A stretch of 64,000 nucleotides of DNA from Thiomonas sp. (GTDB lineage Bacteria; Pseudomonadota; Gammaproteobacteria; Burkholderiales; Burkholderiaceae_C): assembly GCA_027311065.1 (NCBI GenBank), contig DAICZP010000094.1, positions 1 to 64,000 on the forward strand, read 5' to 3'. The position numbers and the translations under genes are program-made. Each line of letters opens with the position of its first letter. Within the stretch, counting starts at the first letter, position 1. The notes under the pieces are model-generated. The model did not search any database. It saw only the letters and a program-made list of their open reading frames with translations, and had not been told where the DNA came from. Positions 32,441-43,541 of this stretch are shown one piece after another.

Positions 32441-33796
32441 ATGCTCAACAATCTTACCCAGCGTTTGTCGCGGGTCGTCAAGACCATCCGCGGCGAAGCG
32501 CGCATCACCGAATCGAATATCGCCGATATGTTGCGGGAGGTGCGGTTGGCACTGCTCGAGGCTGATGTCGCCTTGCCCGTGGTGCGCGAGTTCACTGCGC
32601 GCGTGAAGGAGAAGGCGCTCGGTCAGCAGGTGGTCGGCTCGCTGTCACCCGGCCAAGCACTGGTTGGCGTCGTACACGCCGAGCTGGCGGCTCTGATGGG
32701 TGAGGGCGTGAGCGGCTTGAATCTGGCGGTGCAGCCTCCCGCGGTCGTGTTGATGGCAGGGTTGCAGGGGGCGGGGAAGACCACGACGACGGCCAAGCTG
32801 GCGAAGTGGCTGATCGAGCGCCAGAAAAAGAAAGTGTTGACGGTTTCATGTGACGTCTACCGGCCCGCGGCCATTGCGCAGTTGGAAATGGTCACGGCGC
32901 AGGCGGGTGCCGAGTTCCTGTCGTCCACGCCCGACGAGAAGCCGCTTGAGATCGCCCGACGCGCCATCGCGTACGCACGCGCCCATCACGTCGACGTCCT
33001 GCTCGTGGACACGGCCGGGCGTGTGACGGTCGATGCCGACATGATGCATGAAATCGCCGCCCTGCACGCCGCCTTGCAGCCAGTGGAAACCTTGTTCGTG
33101 GTGGATGCAATGCAGGGCCAGGATGCGTTGGCCACCGCCCGCGCTTTCCATGACGCCGTACCCCTCACAGGCGTGGTCCTCACCAAGCTTGACGGCGATG
33201 CGCGCGGCGGTGCTGCCCTGTCGGTGCACCATGTGACCGGTGCGCCGGTGAAGTTTGCGGGAGTTTCGGAGAAGATCGACGGACTCGAAGCCTTCGATCC
33301 GTCGCGCATGGCCGACCGCATTCTTGGCATGGGTGACGTGCTGGCGCTGGTCGAGCAGGCGCAGCGCACCGTCGATCTGGAAGCCGCCCAGCAGCTGGCA
33401 CAAAAGGTCAAGTCCGGTGATCAGTTTGACCTCGACGATTTTCTGATGCAGCTGCGCCAGATGAACAAGATGGGCGGCCTGCAGGGCATGATGGACAAAC
33501 TTCCCGCGGAACTTCAGGCGCGTGCCGGTCAGGCTGACATGGACCGCGCGGAACGTGACGCGCGTCGCATGCAGGGAATCATTTGTGCAATGACGCCACT
33601 TGAGCGGCGCAAACCTGACCTGATCAAAGCGTCGCGCAAGCGTCGCATTGCGAGCGGATCAGGTGTGCAAGTGCAGGAGGTCAACCGGATGCTCGCGCAG
33701 TTCACCCAGATGCGCGACATGATGAAGAAGATGCGCGGCAGCAAAATGTTCAAGTTGATGCAGCGCATGGGTGGCGCCGGAATGCCGCGGCGCTGA
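32441..33796 (+). CDS. ffh: Signal recognition particle protein
   Basis: GLQGAGKTTTTAKLAKWL, DTAGR, C-terminal Met-rich M domain. Confidence 0.97.
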   Translation: MLNNLTQRLSRVVKTIRGEARITESNIADMLREVRLALLEADVALPVVREFTARVKEKALGQQVVGSLSPGQALVGVVHAELAALMGEGVSGLNLAVQPPAVVLMAGLQGAGKTTTTAKLAKWLIERQKKKVLTVSCDVYRPAAIAQLEMVTAQAGAEFLSSTPDEKPLEIARRAIAYARAHHVDVLLVDTAGRVTVDADMMHEIAALHAALQPVETLFVVDAMQGQDALATARAFHDAVPLTGVVLTKLDGDARGGAALSVHHVTGAPVKFAGVSEKIDGLEAFDPSRMADRILGMGDVLALVEQAQRTVDLEAAQQLAQKVKSGDQFDLDDFLMQLRQMNKMGGLQGMMDKLPAELQARAGQADMDRAERDARRMQGIICAMTPLERRKPDLIKASRKRRIASGSGVQVQEVNRMLAQFTQMRDMMKKMRGSKMFKLMQRMGGAGMPRR

Positions 33797-33814
33797 AGCA
33801 CGGACCGGATGTCA

Positions 33815-34453
33815 TCACGGCGCGCGGATGGCCACCCGCGTCGCGCTGGCATTGATCACCCATGCGCGGCGTGCCGCGAGTACGGCATCCGGATACGCTG
33901 CGCGACCGCGCGAGCCGTTGTAGCGTCCAAGGGCGAGGAACAGGTCCCCGTGCTCCTCGTCGAGATAGTGCCGCAGAATGACACAGCCGTAGCGCAGGTT
34001 GACACGCATGCGGAACAAGGTCAGCGCATTGCCGTCGCCAATCTGGTGGGTCCAGAACGGCATCACCTGCATCAGGCCCATCGCCCCGGCGCGCGAAACC
34101 GCGTATTTGTTGAAGCCGCTCTCGACCTGGATCAACCCGAGAACGAGCGCGGGTTCGAGGCCCGCGCGCCGCGCCTCGTACCACGCGGTTTCGAGCAGTG
34201 CCTCGCGCGCCGCCCGGTCGGGAATCTTGCGTCGCAGGCGCGTCGATTCGGTGGCAATCCACAACACATGCCTGATCAGTTGTGCCGGGTTGTCGAAGTG
34301 CGGCGATGGCAGTCGGGTCTCGGCGATTTCGCCAGCAAGCGCGAGGCGCACGGCATCGGCGAGCTGTTCCTCGCGCTGGGTTCCGGCCTCGGCGCGCGAC
34401 AGGCAGCCGAGCGCCAGTACCAGCGCGGCTGCGAGGCGACGCGTTCGCGCCAT
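33815..34453 (-). CDS. Lytic transglycosylase (SLT domain)
   Basis: ALVLGLIQVESGFNKYAVSRAGAMGLMQVMPFW; signal peptide. Confidence 0.9.
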   Translation of the reverse strand: MARTRRLAAALVLALGCLSRAEAGTQREEQLADAVRLALAGEIAETRLPSPHFDNPAQLIRHVLWIATESTRLRRKIPDRAAREALLETAWYEARRAGLEPALVLGLIQVESGFNKYAVSRAGAMGLMQVMPFWTHQIGDGNALTLFRMRVNLRYGCVILRHYLDEEHGDLFLALGRYNGSRGRAAYPDAVLAARRAWVINASATRVAIRAP

Positions 34454-34460
34454 GTTCACC

Positions 34461-36206
34461 TCACGCCGCCGCCTGACCGCGACGACACACGTGCGCAACA
34501 GCGTTCGCCAGCGCCACGGGAGTGGCCGCGGTGTCGCGGCGATGCTGATATTCCAGGGTGCCGGAAGCCAGGCCACGCTCGGATACCACCAGACGATGCG
34601 GGACGCCGATGAGTTCCCAGTCCGCGAACATTGCACCGGGGCGTTCCCCACGATCGTCGAGCACGGCGTCGAGGCCAGCGCCGGTCAGTTCCTGCAGTAG
34701 CGCGTCGGCGGCGTTGCGCACAGCCTCGATGCGGTCATAGCCGATCGGGCAGACCACGACTTCGAACGGCGCGATGGCTTGGGGCCAGAGCATTCCGCGC
34801 GGATCATGATTCTGTTCAATGCATGCGCCCAGGATGCGGGTGATGCCGATGCCGTAGCAACCCATTTCCAGCACCTGGGATTTTCCATTCGCGTCGAGAT
34901 AGGTCGCACCCATTTCCGCCGAGTAGCGGGTGCCGAGATAGAACACGTGGCCAACCTCGATGCCGCGGCAGATCGACAGCCATCCCTTGCCGTCCGGGCT
35001 CGCGTCTCCCACGACGACGTTGCGGATGTCGGCCACTTCCGGCTCGGGAAGATCCCGGCCCCAGTTCACGCCGGTGAAGTGAGCGTCCTCCGCGTTGGCC
35101 CCGACGACGAAATCATGCATGTTGGCAACGGTGCGATCGGCGATGATGCGCATGGGGCGCGCGGTGCCGATCGGCCCGATGTACCCGGGGCGACAGCCGA
35201 ACCATTCGAGGATTTCAACGTCGGTGGCCATGCGTGCATCGCGCATGCCGGGGAGCTTGGAAACTTTGACCTCATTGACCTGGTGATCGCCACGCACCAG
35301 CAGCAGCATCAACGCGGTCCCGGCCTGCGTGTTGTGCTCGGCGGGCGCATCGACCGCCATGACGACGGACTTCACCGTCGCCTGAAGCGCCAGCCCCAGC
35401 TGCGCCGCGACCTCCTCACATTTGGCGGCGCCAGGTGTCGGGGTGCGTTGCAGCAGCTGCGAGGGGGCGGCACGATGGTCTTGCGCGGGCAGGGCTTCAG
35501 CCAACTCGACGTTGGCGGCGTAGTCGGAGTCGGGGCAGTAGGCAATGGCGTCCTCCCCAGTGTCGGCGATGACGTGGAACTCGTGGCTCATGGTCCCGCC
35601 GATCTGCCCGGTGTCTGCCGCGACAGCGCGGAAATCGAAGCCGAAGCGTTGGAAAATGCGTTGGTATGCATCAAACATGACCTGGTAACTTTGTTGCGCG
35701 CCGGCGTAGTCGCGATCAAAGGAATAAGCGTCCTTCATGGTGAATTCACGGGCGCGCATCACGCCGAAACGCGGCCTGCGTTCGTCCCTGAATTTGGTCT
35801 GGATGTGATAGAAGTTAACCGGAAGCTGGCGCCATGAGCGGATTTCATTGCGAGCAATGTCGGTCACCACCTCCTCCGAGGTTGGCTGCACGACGAAATC
35901 GCGCTGGTGCCGGTCCTTGATGCGCAGCAGCTCGGGGCCGTATTTGTCCCATCGATGCGTTTCCTGCCACAACTCGGCCGGCTGGATGACGGGCATCAGC
36001 AGTTCAAGCGCCCCGGCGCGGTTCATTTCCTCGCGCACGATGGCCTCGACCTTGCGTACGACACGCAGCCCCAGGGGCATGTAGGTGTAAAGGCCTGCCG
36101 CCAGCTTGCGGATCATGCCGGCGCGCAGCATCAAGGCCTGACTGGCGATGTCGGCGTCGGATGGCGCCTCTTTTTGCGTGGAGATGAAAAAGCGGGAAGC
36201 GCGCAT
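34461..36206 (-). CDS. proS: Prolyl-tRNA synthetase
   Basis: [49 protein letters not shown]; 581 aa. Confidence 0.98.
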   Translation of the reverse strand: MRASRFFISTQKEAPSDADIASQALMLRAGMIRKLAAGLYTYMPLGLRVVRKVEAIVREEMNRAGALELLMPVIQPAELWQETHRWDKYGPELLRIKDRHQRDFVVQPTSEEVVTDIARNEIRSWRQLPVNFYHIQTKFRDERRPRFGVMRAREFTMKDAYSFDRDYAGAQQSYQVMFDAYQRIFQRFGFDFRAVAADTGQIGGTMSHEFHVIADTGEDAIAYCPDSDYAANVELAEALPAQDHRAAPSQLLQRTPTPGAAKCEEVAAQLGLALQATVKSVVMAVDAPAEHNTQAGTALMLLLVRGDHQVNEVKVSKLPGMRDARMATDVEILEWFGCRPGYIGPIGTARPMRIIADRTVANMHDFVVGANAEDAHFTGVNWGRDLPEPEVADIRNVVVGDASPDGKGWLSICRGIEVGHVFYLGTRYSAEMGATYLDANGKSQVLEMGCYGIGITRILGACIEQNHDPRGMLWPQAIAPFEVVVCPIGYDRIEAVRNAADALLQELTGAGLDAVLDDRGERPGAMFADWELIGVPHRLVVSERGLASGTLEYQHRRDTAATPVALANAVAHVCRRGQAAA

Positions 36207-36307
36207 GGGAGGAAGGCCTTCAGGGAGCGACGTGGGGCTGGCGCACGGCGATGGCCGTGGCCCTGCATATAATCAGAACTGGATTCTAGAAGACAAGGAT
36301 GTGAGCC

Positions 36308-36871
36308 ATGTTGGACCGCGAGGGCTATCGGCCGAACGTGGGCATCATCCTGCTGAACGCCAGAAACCAGGTGTTCTGGGGGAAGCGGGTCAGTGCGCAT
36401 TCGTGGCAGTTCCCGCAGGGCGGCATCAATGCCGGCGAAAACCCCGAGCAGGCGATGTACCGCGAGCTCTATGAGGAAGTCGGCCTCAAGCAGGCCCACG
36501 TCCACATCCTTGGGCGCACGCGCAACTGGCTGCGGTACGACGTTCCCCAGCAGTACCTGCGGCGCGACAGCCGCGGCATTTACAAGGGCCAGAAGCAGAT
36601 CTGGTACCTGTTGCAATTGACCGGCCGCGACAGCGATGTCTGCTTGCGTGCCACTGACCACCCGGAGTTTGACGCATGGCGCTGGAACGAATACTGGATT
36701 CCCTTGGAATCCGTCATCGAATTCAAGCGCGAGGTCTACCAGCAGGCGCTGTCGGAACTCTCTCGACTGCTTCCGCGCGTCGAGCCGCGCACCCGTTATC
36801 TGCGGGGGAACGTGCGCCACGCGCGCGCCGAAGCGGCTGCGAAGGCGGTATCGGGCGAGTTGTTCAAATGA
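36308..36871 (+). CDS. rppH: RNA pyrophosphohydrolase
   Basis: [28 protein letters not shown]; Nudix box [23 protein letters not shown]. Confidence 0.96.
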   Translation: MLDREGYRPNVGIILLNARNQVFWGKRVSAHSWQFPQGGINAGENPEQAMYRELYEEVGLKQAHVHILGRTRNWLRYDVPQQYLRRDSRGIYKGQKQIWYLLQLTGRDSDVCLRATDHPEFDAWRWNEYWIPLESVIEFKREVYQQALSELSRLLPRVEPRTRYLRGNVRHARAEAAAKAVSGELFK

Positions 36872-37419
36872 CGGTGGTCGTGCGAAAGCGCCTCATGGCG
36901 TCCATTCTTCTCGGCGCGTTTGTGACGGTGGGTGGGGCGGCGCGCGCCCAGGACGCCGATGATCCGGCCATCCTGCTCGGCCCGGTGCAGAAGGTTGTGC
37001 GCGCGCCGTTCGTCATGCCACCCCCACCGCGCAAGGCAGATCTCGTGCAGGTACCGTTTCCGGGCAGCGCGAGCATGCGGTTCTACGTCGATCTGGCGAG
37101 CCTTCGACGTCCCGATGCCAACCATCTGCGCTATACCCTGGTGGCGCGCAGCGCCTCCGGCGTCGACAACGTGAACAGCGAGGAATTCAACTGTTCCGAT
37201 GAAACCTGGCGCCTGAACGCATTGTGGAATGACGGTGCCCGCCGCTGGGACCCGGTGCCGCCGGCGTCGTGGATCGGGGTGGATGTCGGCGGTGGAGGCA
37301 ATCTCCATGCCGTGCTTGATACCCAATATTTTTGCAAGGACTTCTCCGTCAACGGTGACATTCCCGCCATCGAGCGCCGGCTTCGCGCCGGGTTGCACGG
37401 TGATCGCGTCATGCCCTGA
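36868..37419 (+). CDS. CNP1-like exported protein
   Basis: Signal peptide; [30 protein letters not shown]; overlaps rppH stop. Confidence 0.78.
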   Translation: MTVVVRKRLMASILLGAFVTVGGAARAQDADDPAILLGPVQKVVRAPFVMPPPPRKADLVQVPFPGSASMRFYVDLASLRRPDANHLRYTLVARSASGVDNVNSEEFNCSDETWRLNALWNDGARRWDPVPPASWIGVDVGGGGNLHAVLDTQYFCKDFSVNGDIPAIERRLRAGLHGDRVMP

Positions 37420-37524
37420 TCAGCCCGGGAGGGGCCATCCATCTGCTGTGGGCAAACTGTGGGGATCCGGTGGGCAAGGGCTGCACAATCTGTGTACAGT
37501 CTCGGGGAGAGACTGATGGCGCTC

Positions 37525-37559
37525 TTGAGGAAACGCCGGGCCGCCCCAAGTTTCCTCAA
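37525..37559. terminator. Inverted repeat between convergent genes
   Basis: TTGAGGAAAC...GTTTCCTCAA, 10-bp perfect arms, 15-nt loop. Confidence 0.55.
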
Positions 37560-37568
37560 TCCCCACGG

Positions 37569-37594
37569 GGGACGGGCTGGGCGCAGCCCGTCCC
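37569..37594. terminator. Hairpin downstream of proB
   Basis: GGGACGGGCTG-GGCG-CAGCCCGTCCC, 11-bp perfect arms. Confidence 0.6.
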
Positions 37595-37602
37595 TGGGGC
37601 GC

Positions 37603-39934
<2,332 letters not shown>

Positions 39935-39975
39935 CTAGGTGGCGCCCACCCAAGCGAGCGCCTGCACTGCAGGAC

Positions 39976-40248
39976 TCAGGCCTCGGCCGACTCCAGCGGG
40001 GTGACGTTGACGTACTGGCGATTGAATTCGCCCTTGTGTCCAAACTTCACCCGGCCATCGACCAGCGCGAACAGCGTATGGTCCTTGCCCATGCCGACAT
40101 TGACGCCGGCGTGGAAGCGCGTGCCACGCTGACGCACGATGATGGATCCCGCCGGGATGGCTTCGCCACCAAACGCTTTCACGCCCAGTCGCTTGGCTTC
40201 CGAATCGCGGCCGTTGCGCGTCGAGCCGCCGCCTTTTTTCTGTGCCAT
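39976..40248 (-). CDS. rpmA: 50S ribosomal protein L27
   Basis: [31 protein letters not shown]. Confidence 0.98.
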   Translation of the reverse strand: MAQKKGGGSTRNGRDSEAKRLGVKAFGGEAIPAGSIIVRQRGTRFHAGVNVGMGKDHTLFALVDGRVKFGHKGEFNRQYVNVTPLESAEA

Positions 40249-40270
40249 GTCTTTGACTCCTTCCGCTGAC

Positions 40271-40582
40271 TCAGGCTGCGATGCTGTCGATTTGCAGCTC
40301 GGTGTAATTCTGCCGGTGACCCTGGCGCTTCTGGTAGTGCTTGCGACGGCGCATCTTGAAAATATGCACCTTGTCGCCACGACCATGGGCCAAGACTTTG
40401 GCCTTCACCGTCGCGCCCGCAACCAGCGGGGTTCCGACCTTGATGTCCGCGCCGTCGAAAACGGCGAGTACCTGGTCGAGCACGATGTCCTGGCCAATGT
40501 CTGCGGGTAACTGTTCTACCTTGATCTTTTCGCCGGCGCAAACTTTATACTGCTTGCCGCCGGTTTTTATGACCGCATACAT
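40271..40582 (-). CDS. rplU: 50S ribosomal protein L21
   Basis: [31 protein letters not shown]. Confidence 0.98.
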   Translation of the reverse strand: MYAVIKTGGKQYKVCAGEKIKVEQLPADIGQDIVLDQVLAVFDGADIKVGTPLVAGATVKAKVLAHGRGDKVHIFKMRRRKHYQKRQGHRQNYTELQIDSIAA

Positions 40583-40973
40583 GGAAATACTCCTGGATTG
40601 ATGATGCGGAAGACGCCGTTCAGGCGCACGCCGCGTAAAACTCCGCAAACTTGCGATGCACCCACCGCAGACCTGCCCCAGTCGGGGCCGGCCCATCCTG
40701 GCCTGGACCTTGGCCCGGATTTTGGCCAGCCAGCGGGTCCAACTCCTGGCCCAGCCAGATCTGGCATTGACCGCAATCAACACCTGACTCCGTGCCCGGC
40801 AGGCTGTGCTCAAGCGCGCGGAAACGCAGTAGTCTATCAGAAAATGCATGAAAAGCCAGCCGCTGCCGCAAGTGCGGGGCCGGGCAGGGCATCCCGTGCC
40901 GGGGTCTGGATAGAATGCCTTCCGATTCTCCCCTTCGCAGGCATCTGCGCCCGCCCGACCCATTGCGCTCGTC

Positions 40974-41948
40974 GTGACCGTTCCGATCCAAACCATCCTC
41001 GCGCCCATTGCAGGCGACATGCGCGATGTCGATGCCGCGATACGCGCCAATCTGGTGTCCGATGTGCAGTTGATCAACGCCATCGGGACCTATATCGTGG
41101 CAGCGGGCGGCAAGCGACTGCGCCCGGCACTTCTGTTGCTGATTGCACGCGCCCATGGCTATGACGGGCCTCTCAACCACCGTTTGGCCGCGGTGATCGA
41201 GCTGATTCACACTGCAACCCTGTTGCACGATGATGTCGTCGACGAGAGCGAACTGCGTCGGGGACGCAAGACGTCGAACGCGACCTTCGGCAACGCAGCA
41301 AGTGTGCTGTCAGGAGATTTTCTGTACTCGCGCGCATTCCAGATGATGGTCGAGGCGGGTAGCCTGCGGGTGCTGCAAATCCTCGCTGACGCGACCAACG
41401 TCATCGCCGAGGGCGAAGTCCTGCAGTTGATGAATATGCATGATCCCGCGATCGATGTCGGTCGCTATATGCAGGTGATCTACTACAAGACCGCGACCTT
41501 GTTCGAGGCGTCCGCCCGTATTGGCGCCGTGCTCGCCGGGTGCGATGCCGTGCGTGAAGACCAGGCGGCGACGTACGGACGTGCGCTCGGCACGGCATTC
41601 CAGCTCATCGACGATGCGCTTGACTACAGCGGCAATGCTGGTGACATGGGCAAGAACGTTGGTGACGACCTTCGCGAAGGCAAACCGACGCTTCCCCTCA
41701 TCGTCGCCATGCAGCGCAGCGACGCCGCTGATCGGGCACGCATCGAGCACGCCATCCGCAAAGGTCGCGTCGAGGATCTGCCACGCATTCTTGACATCGT
41801 CCGAGCCTGCGATGCCATTGGCGAGGTGCATACCGTCGCGCGTGCGGAGTTGGACCGTGCGCGTCTCGCGGTGGCCGACCTCCCGCACGGCATCGAGCGA
41901 CAGGCTTTGCACGATCTTTGTGATTACTCATTGCAACGCAGCGCCTGA
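40974..41948 (+). CDS. ispB: Octaprenyl diphosphate synthase (polyprenyl synthetase), GTG start
   Basis: [37 protein letters not shown]. Confidence 0.95.
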   Translation: MTVPIQTILAPIAGDMRDVDAAIRANLVSDVQLINAIGTYIVAAGGKRLRPALLLLIARAHGYDGPLNHRLAAVIELIHTATLLHDDVVDESELRRGRKTSNATFGNAASVLSGDFLYSRAFQMMVEAGSLRVLQILADATNVIAEGEVLQLMNMHDPAIDVGRYMQVIYYKTATLFEASARIGAVLAGCDAVREDQAATYGRALGTAFQLIDDALDYSGNAGDMGKNVGDDLREGKPTLPLIVAMQRSDAADRARIEHAIRKGRVEDLPRILDIVRACDAIGEVHTVARAELDRARLAVADLPHGIERQALHDLCDYSLQRSA

Positions 41949-41971
41949 GTGCCGCCGCTGCGGGGTCGCGC

Positions 41972-42418
41972 ATGATTGAACTGCAGAACGTTGACTTGAC
42001 AACCGACCCGGACGCGGCACGCTACATCAAGACGGAGCTGGTGACTGTGCATTTCGCGCGCGAAAGCGGCGAATTGCAAAGTTTGGAAGGGCCGAATCGT
42101 TACGCTGCGGGTGACGCACTGGTCACGGGCACCACCGGCAGCCGGTGGGCGGTCGCGCGCGCGCGTTTCGAAGACAAGTATCAGCCGCTGTCGGGAACCG
42201 GGATGTGGCAGGACGGGCGCTATGCGGCCAGGCCGCGGCCGGTGCTGGCCAAGCAGATGATCGAACCATTCAGTGTGGCCCGATCTCCGGGAGGAGATCT
42301 GCTGCGCGGGCAGGCAGGCGACTGGTTGCTGCAGTATGCGCCGGGGGACTTCGGCGTTGCGGCACAGGGCAGGTTCGCCTCGGTGTATCGGAAAGTGGGC
42401 GAAGGCGGGCCGTTGTGA
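41972..42418 (+). CDS. PGDYG-type small protein
   Basis: Compact ORF downstream of ispB with YAPGDFGVAA near C-terminus. Confidence 0.65.
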   Translation: MIELQNVDLTTDPDAARYIKTELVTVHFARESGELQSLEGPNRYAAGDALVTGTTGSRWAVARARFEDKYQPLSGTGMWQDGRYAARPRPVLAKQMIEPFSVARSPGGDLLRGQAGDWLLQYAPGDFGVAAQGRFASVYRKVGEGGPL

Positions 42419-42526
42419 TGGTCGACCAGGATGCTTGCGGACGACCCCGGTGTCGACAGCCGAGGGGCGCGCCGCACGAGCCGTCGGGCATCGAAAAACA
42501 ACACCTTGCTGTGTCAGGAATGCGCG

Positions 42527-42559
42527 CTGTCACGACCTTGTCACCCACAAGTCATGAAA
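42527..42559 (+). promoter_or_regulatory. Pho-box-like triple 11-bp direct repeat upstream of regulator gene
   Basis: CTGTCACGACC|TTGTCACCCAC|AAGTCATGAAA. Confidence 0.6.
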
Positions 42560-42587
42560 TGGCCTTTTTGATCCTGGCACATTCCCC

Positions 42588-43370
42588 ATGCATATTCAAC
42601 TGCTGCAGGCAGCGCAGTCCGTCCATGCGCTAGGTGTCTCGCTGTTGCATGGGTCAACCCTGTTCGCCGGTTTTGGCGGCGACAGGACGCACGCGCTGCT
42701 GCATGTGCGTTTTAGCGACGAGGATGACCCGTTTCCAGCGGCAACGGCGCAAGTATTCGATCCCGATTCAGCCTTGAAGCACCTGCGGCTGGGTCGGGCC
42801 TGGGGGGTGGTGATTTGCTGCACTGAAGGATCCAAGCAAAGCATCTATACGTGGTTGATGCAGGTGCGGCAGCTCGATTGCGCGGGGGATGTCGTCGTGC
42901 TGGTGCTCGTCGATGACCTCGCCGGCACGACCGCCGCGATGCTGTTTCGGGCCGGGGCGGATCTCGTGCTGCCGCGCCAGACGTCACCGGCGCTGGTGAG
43001 GCTGCAGCTGGAACGACTGCGTGATCGGTTGTTCAGTTCCGTGGATGGCGATCTGGCCCTCGGCGAGGGTGTCACCCTGCTGGTTGCTGCCGGCGAGATG
43101 CAGTGCCAGCGCCAACGCCATGCGGTGCCCCCGCAGTCCCTGCGCTTGTTAGCTACTCTCGCGCGCAATCCAGACCGCGTGCTCAGCATCGCCAGATTGC
43201 GAATGGCGCTGGATATTCCAGCCTCTGCCGGTGACCAGGCTTTGCACAATGCGGTGGCGCGCTTGCGCCGCCTGTTGCGACAGGTCAATCTTGGCGACTG
43301 TCTGCAAACCTTGCATGGCGTTGGTTACCGCTGGCAATTGCGTGCGCCGAACCCGCTGCTCGAGGCTTGA
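42588..43370 (+). CDS. Atypical OmpR-family winged-helix regulator with degenerate receiver-like N-terminus
   Basis: C-terminal PPQSLRLLATLARNPDRVLSIARLRMAL...ALHNAVARLRRLLRQV...LQTLHGVGYRWQL (Trans_reg_C-like); N-terminal half lacks clear phospho-acceptor Asp. Confidence 0.78.
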   Translation: MHIQLLQAAQSVHALGVSLLHGSTLFAGFGGDRTHALLHVRFSDEDDPFPAATAQVFDPDSALKHLRLGRAWGVVICCTEGSKQSIYTWLMQVRQLDCAGDVVVLVLVDDLAGTTAAMLFRAGADLVLPRQTSPALVRLQLERLRDRLFSSVDGDLALGEGVTLLVAAGEMQCQRQRHAVPPQSLRLLATLARNPDRVLSIARLRMALDIPASAGDQALHNAVARLRRLLRQVNLGDCLQTLHGVGYRWQLRAPNPLLEA

Positions 43371-43457
43371 GTCCGCATTGATCTGCATGATGCCGCCCTG
43401 GCAAGGGCGCGCGACGCAGCATTCGTGGTTTGGATAGGAACGGGATAGGGTTGTGCC

Positions 43458-43490
43458 ATGACCCTTTCATGTCACGTCCTTGTAATGGCG
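43458..43490 (+). promoter_or_regulatory. Pho-box-like 11-bp repeats upstream of TonB-dependent receptor
   Basis: ATGACCCTTTC|ATGTCACGTCC|TTGTAATGGCG; shares TGTCACGWCCTTGT with regulator promoter. Confidence 0.55.
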
Positions 43491-43541
43491 GACTGAACCC
43501 GTTGGGCCACCCGGCATTCCGTCGCAATTCTTGGAGTAAGC

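Noticed and set aside
40650-40770. GGCC-rich repeats upstream of rplU as a ribosomal-protein leader
   Set aside because: No clear conserved L21 leader structure could be recognised by eye; needs a covariance-model search.
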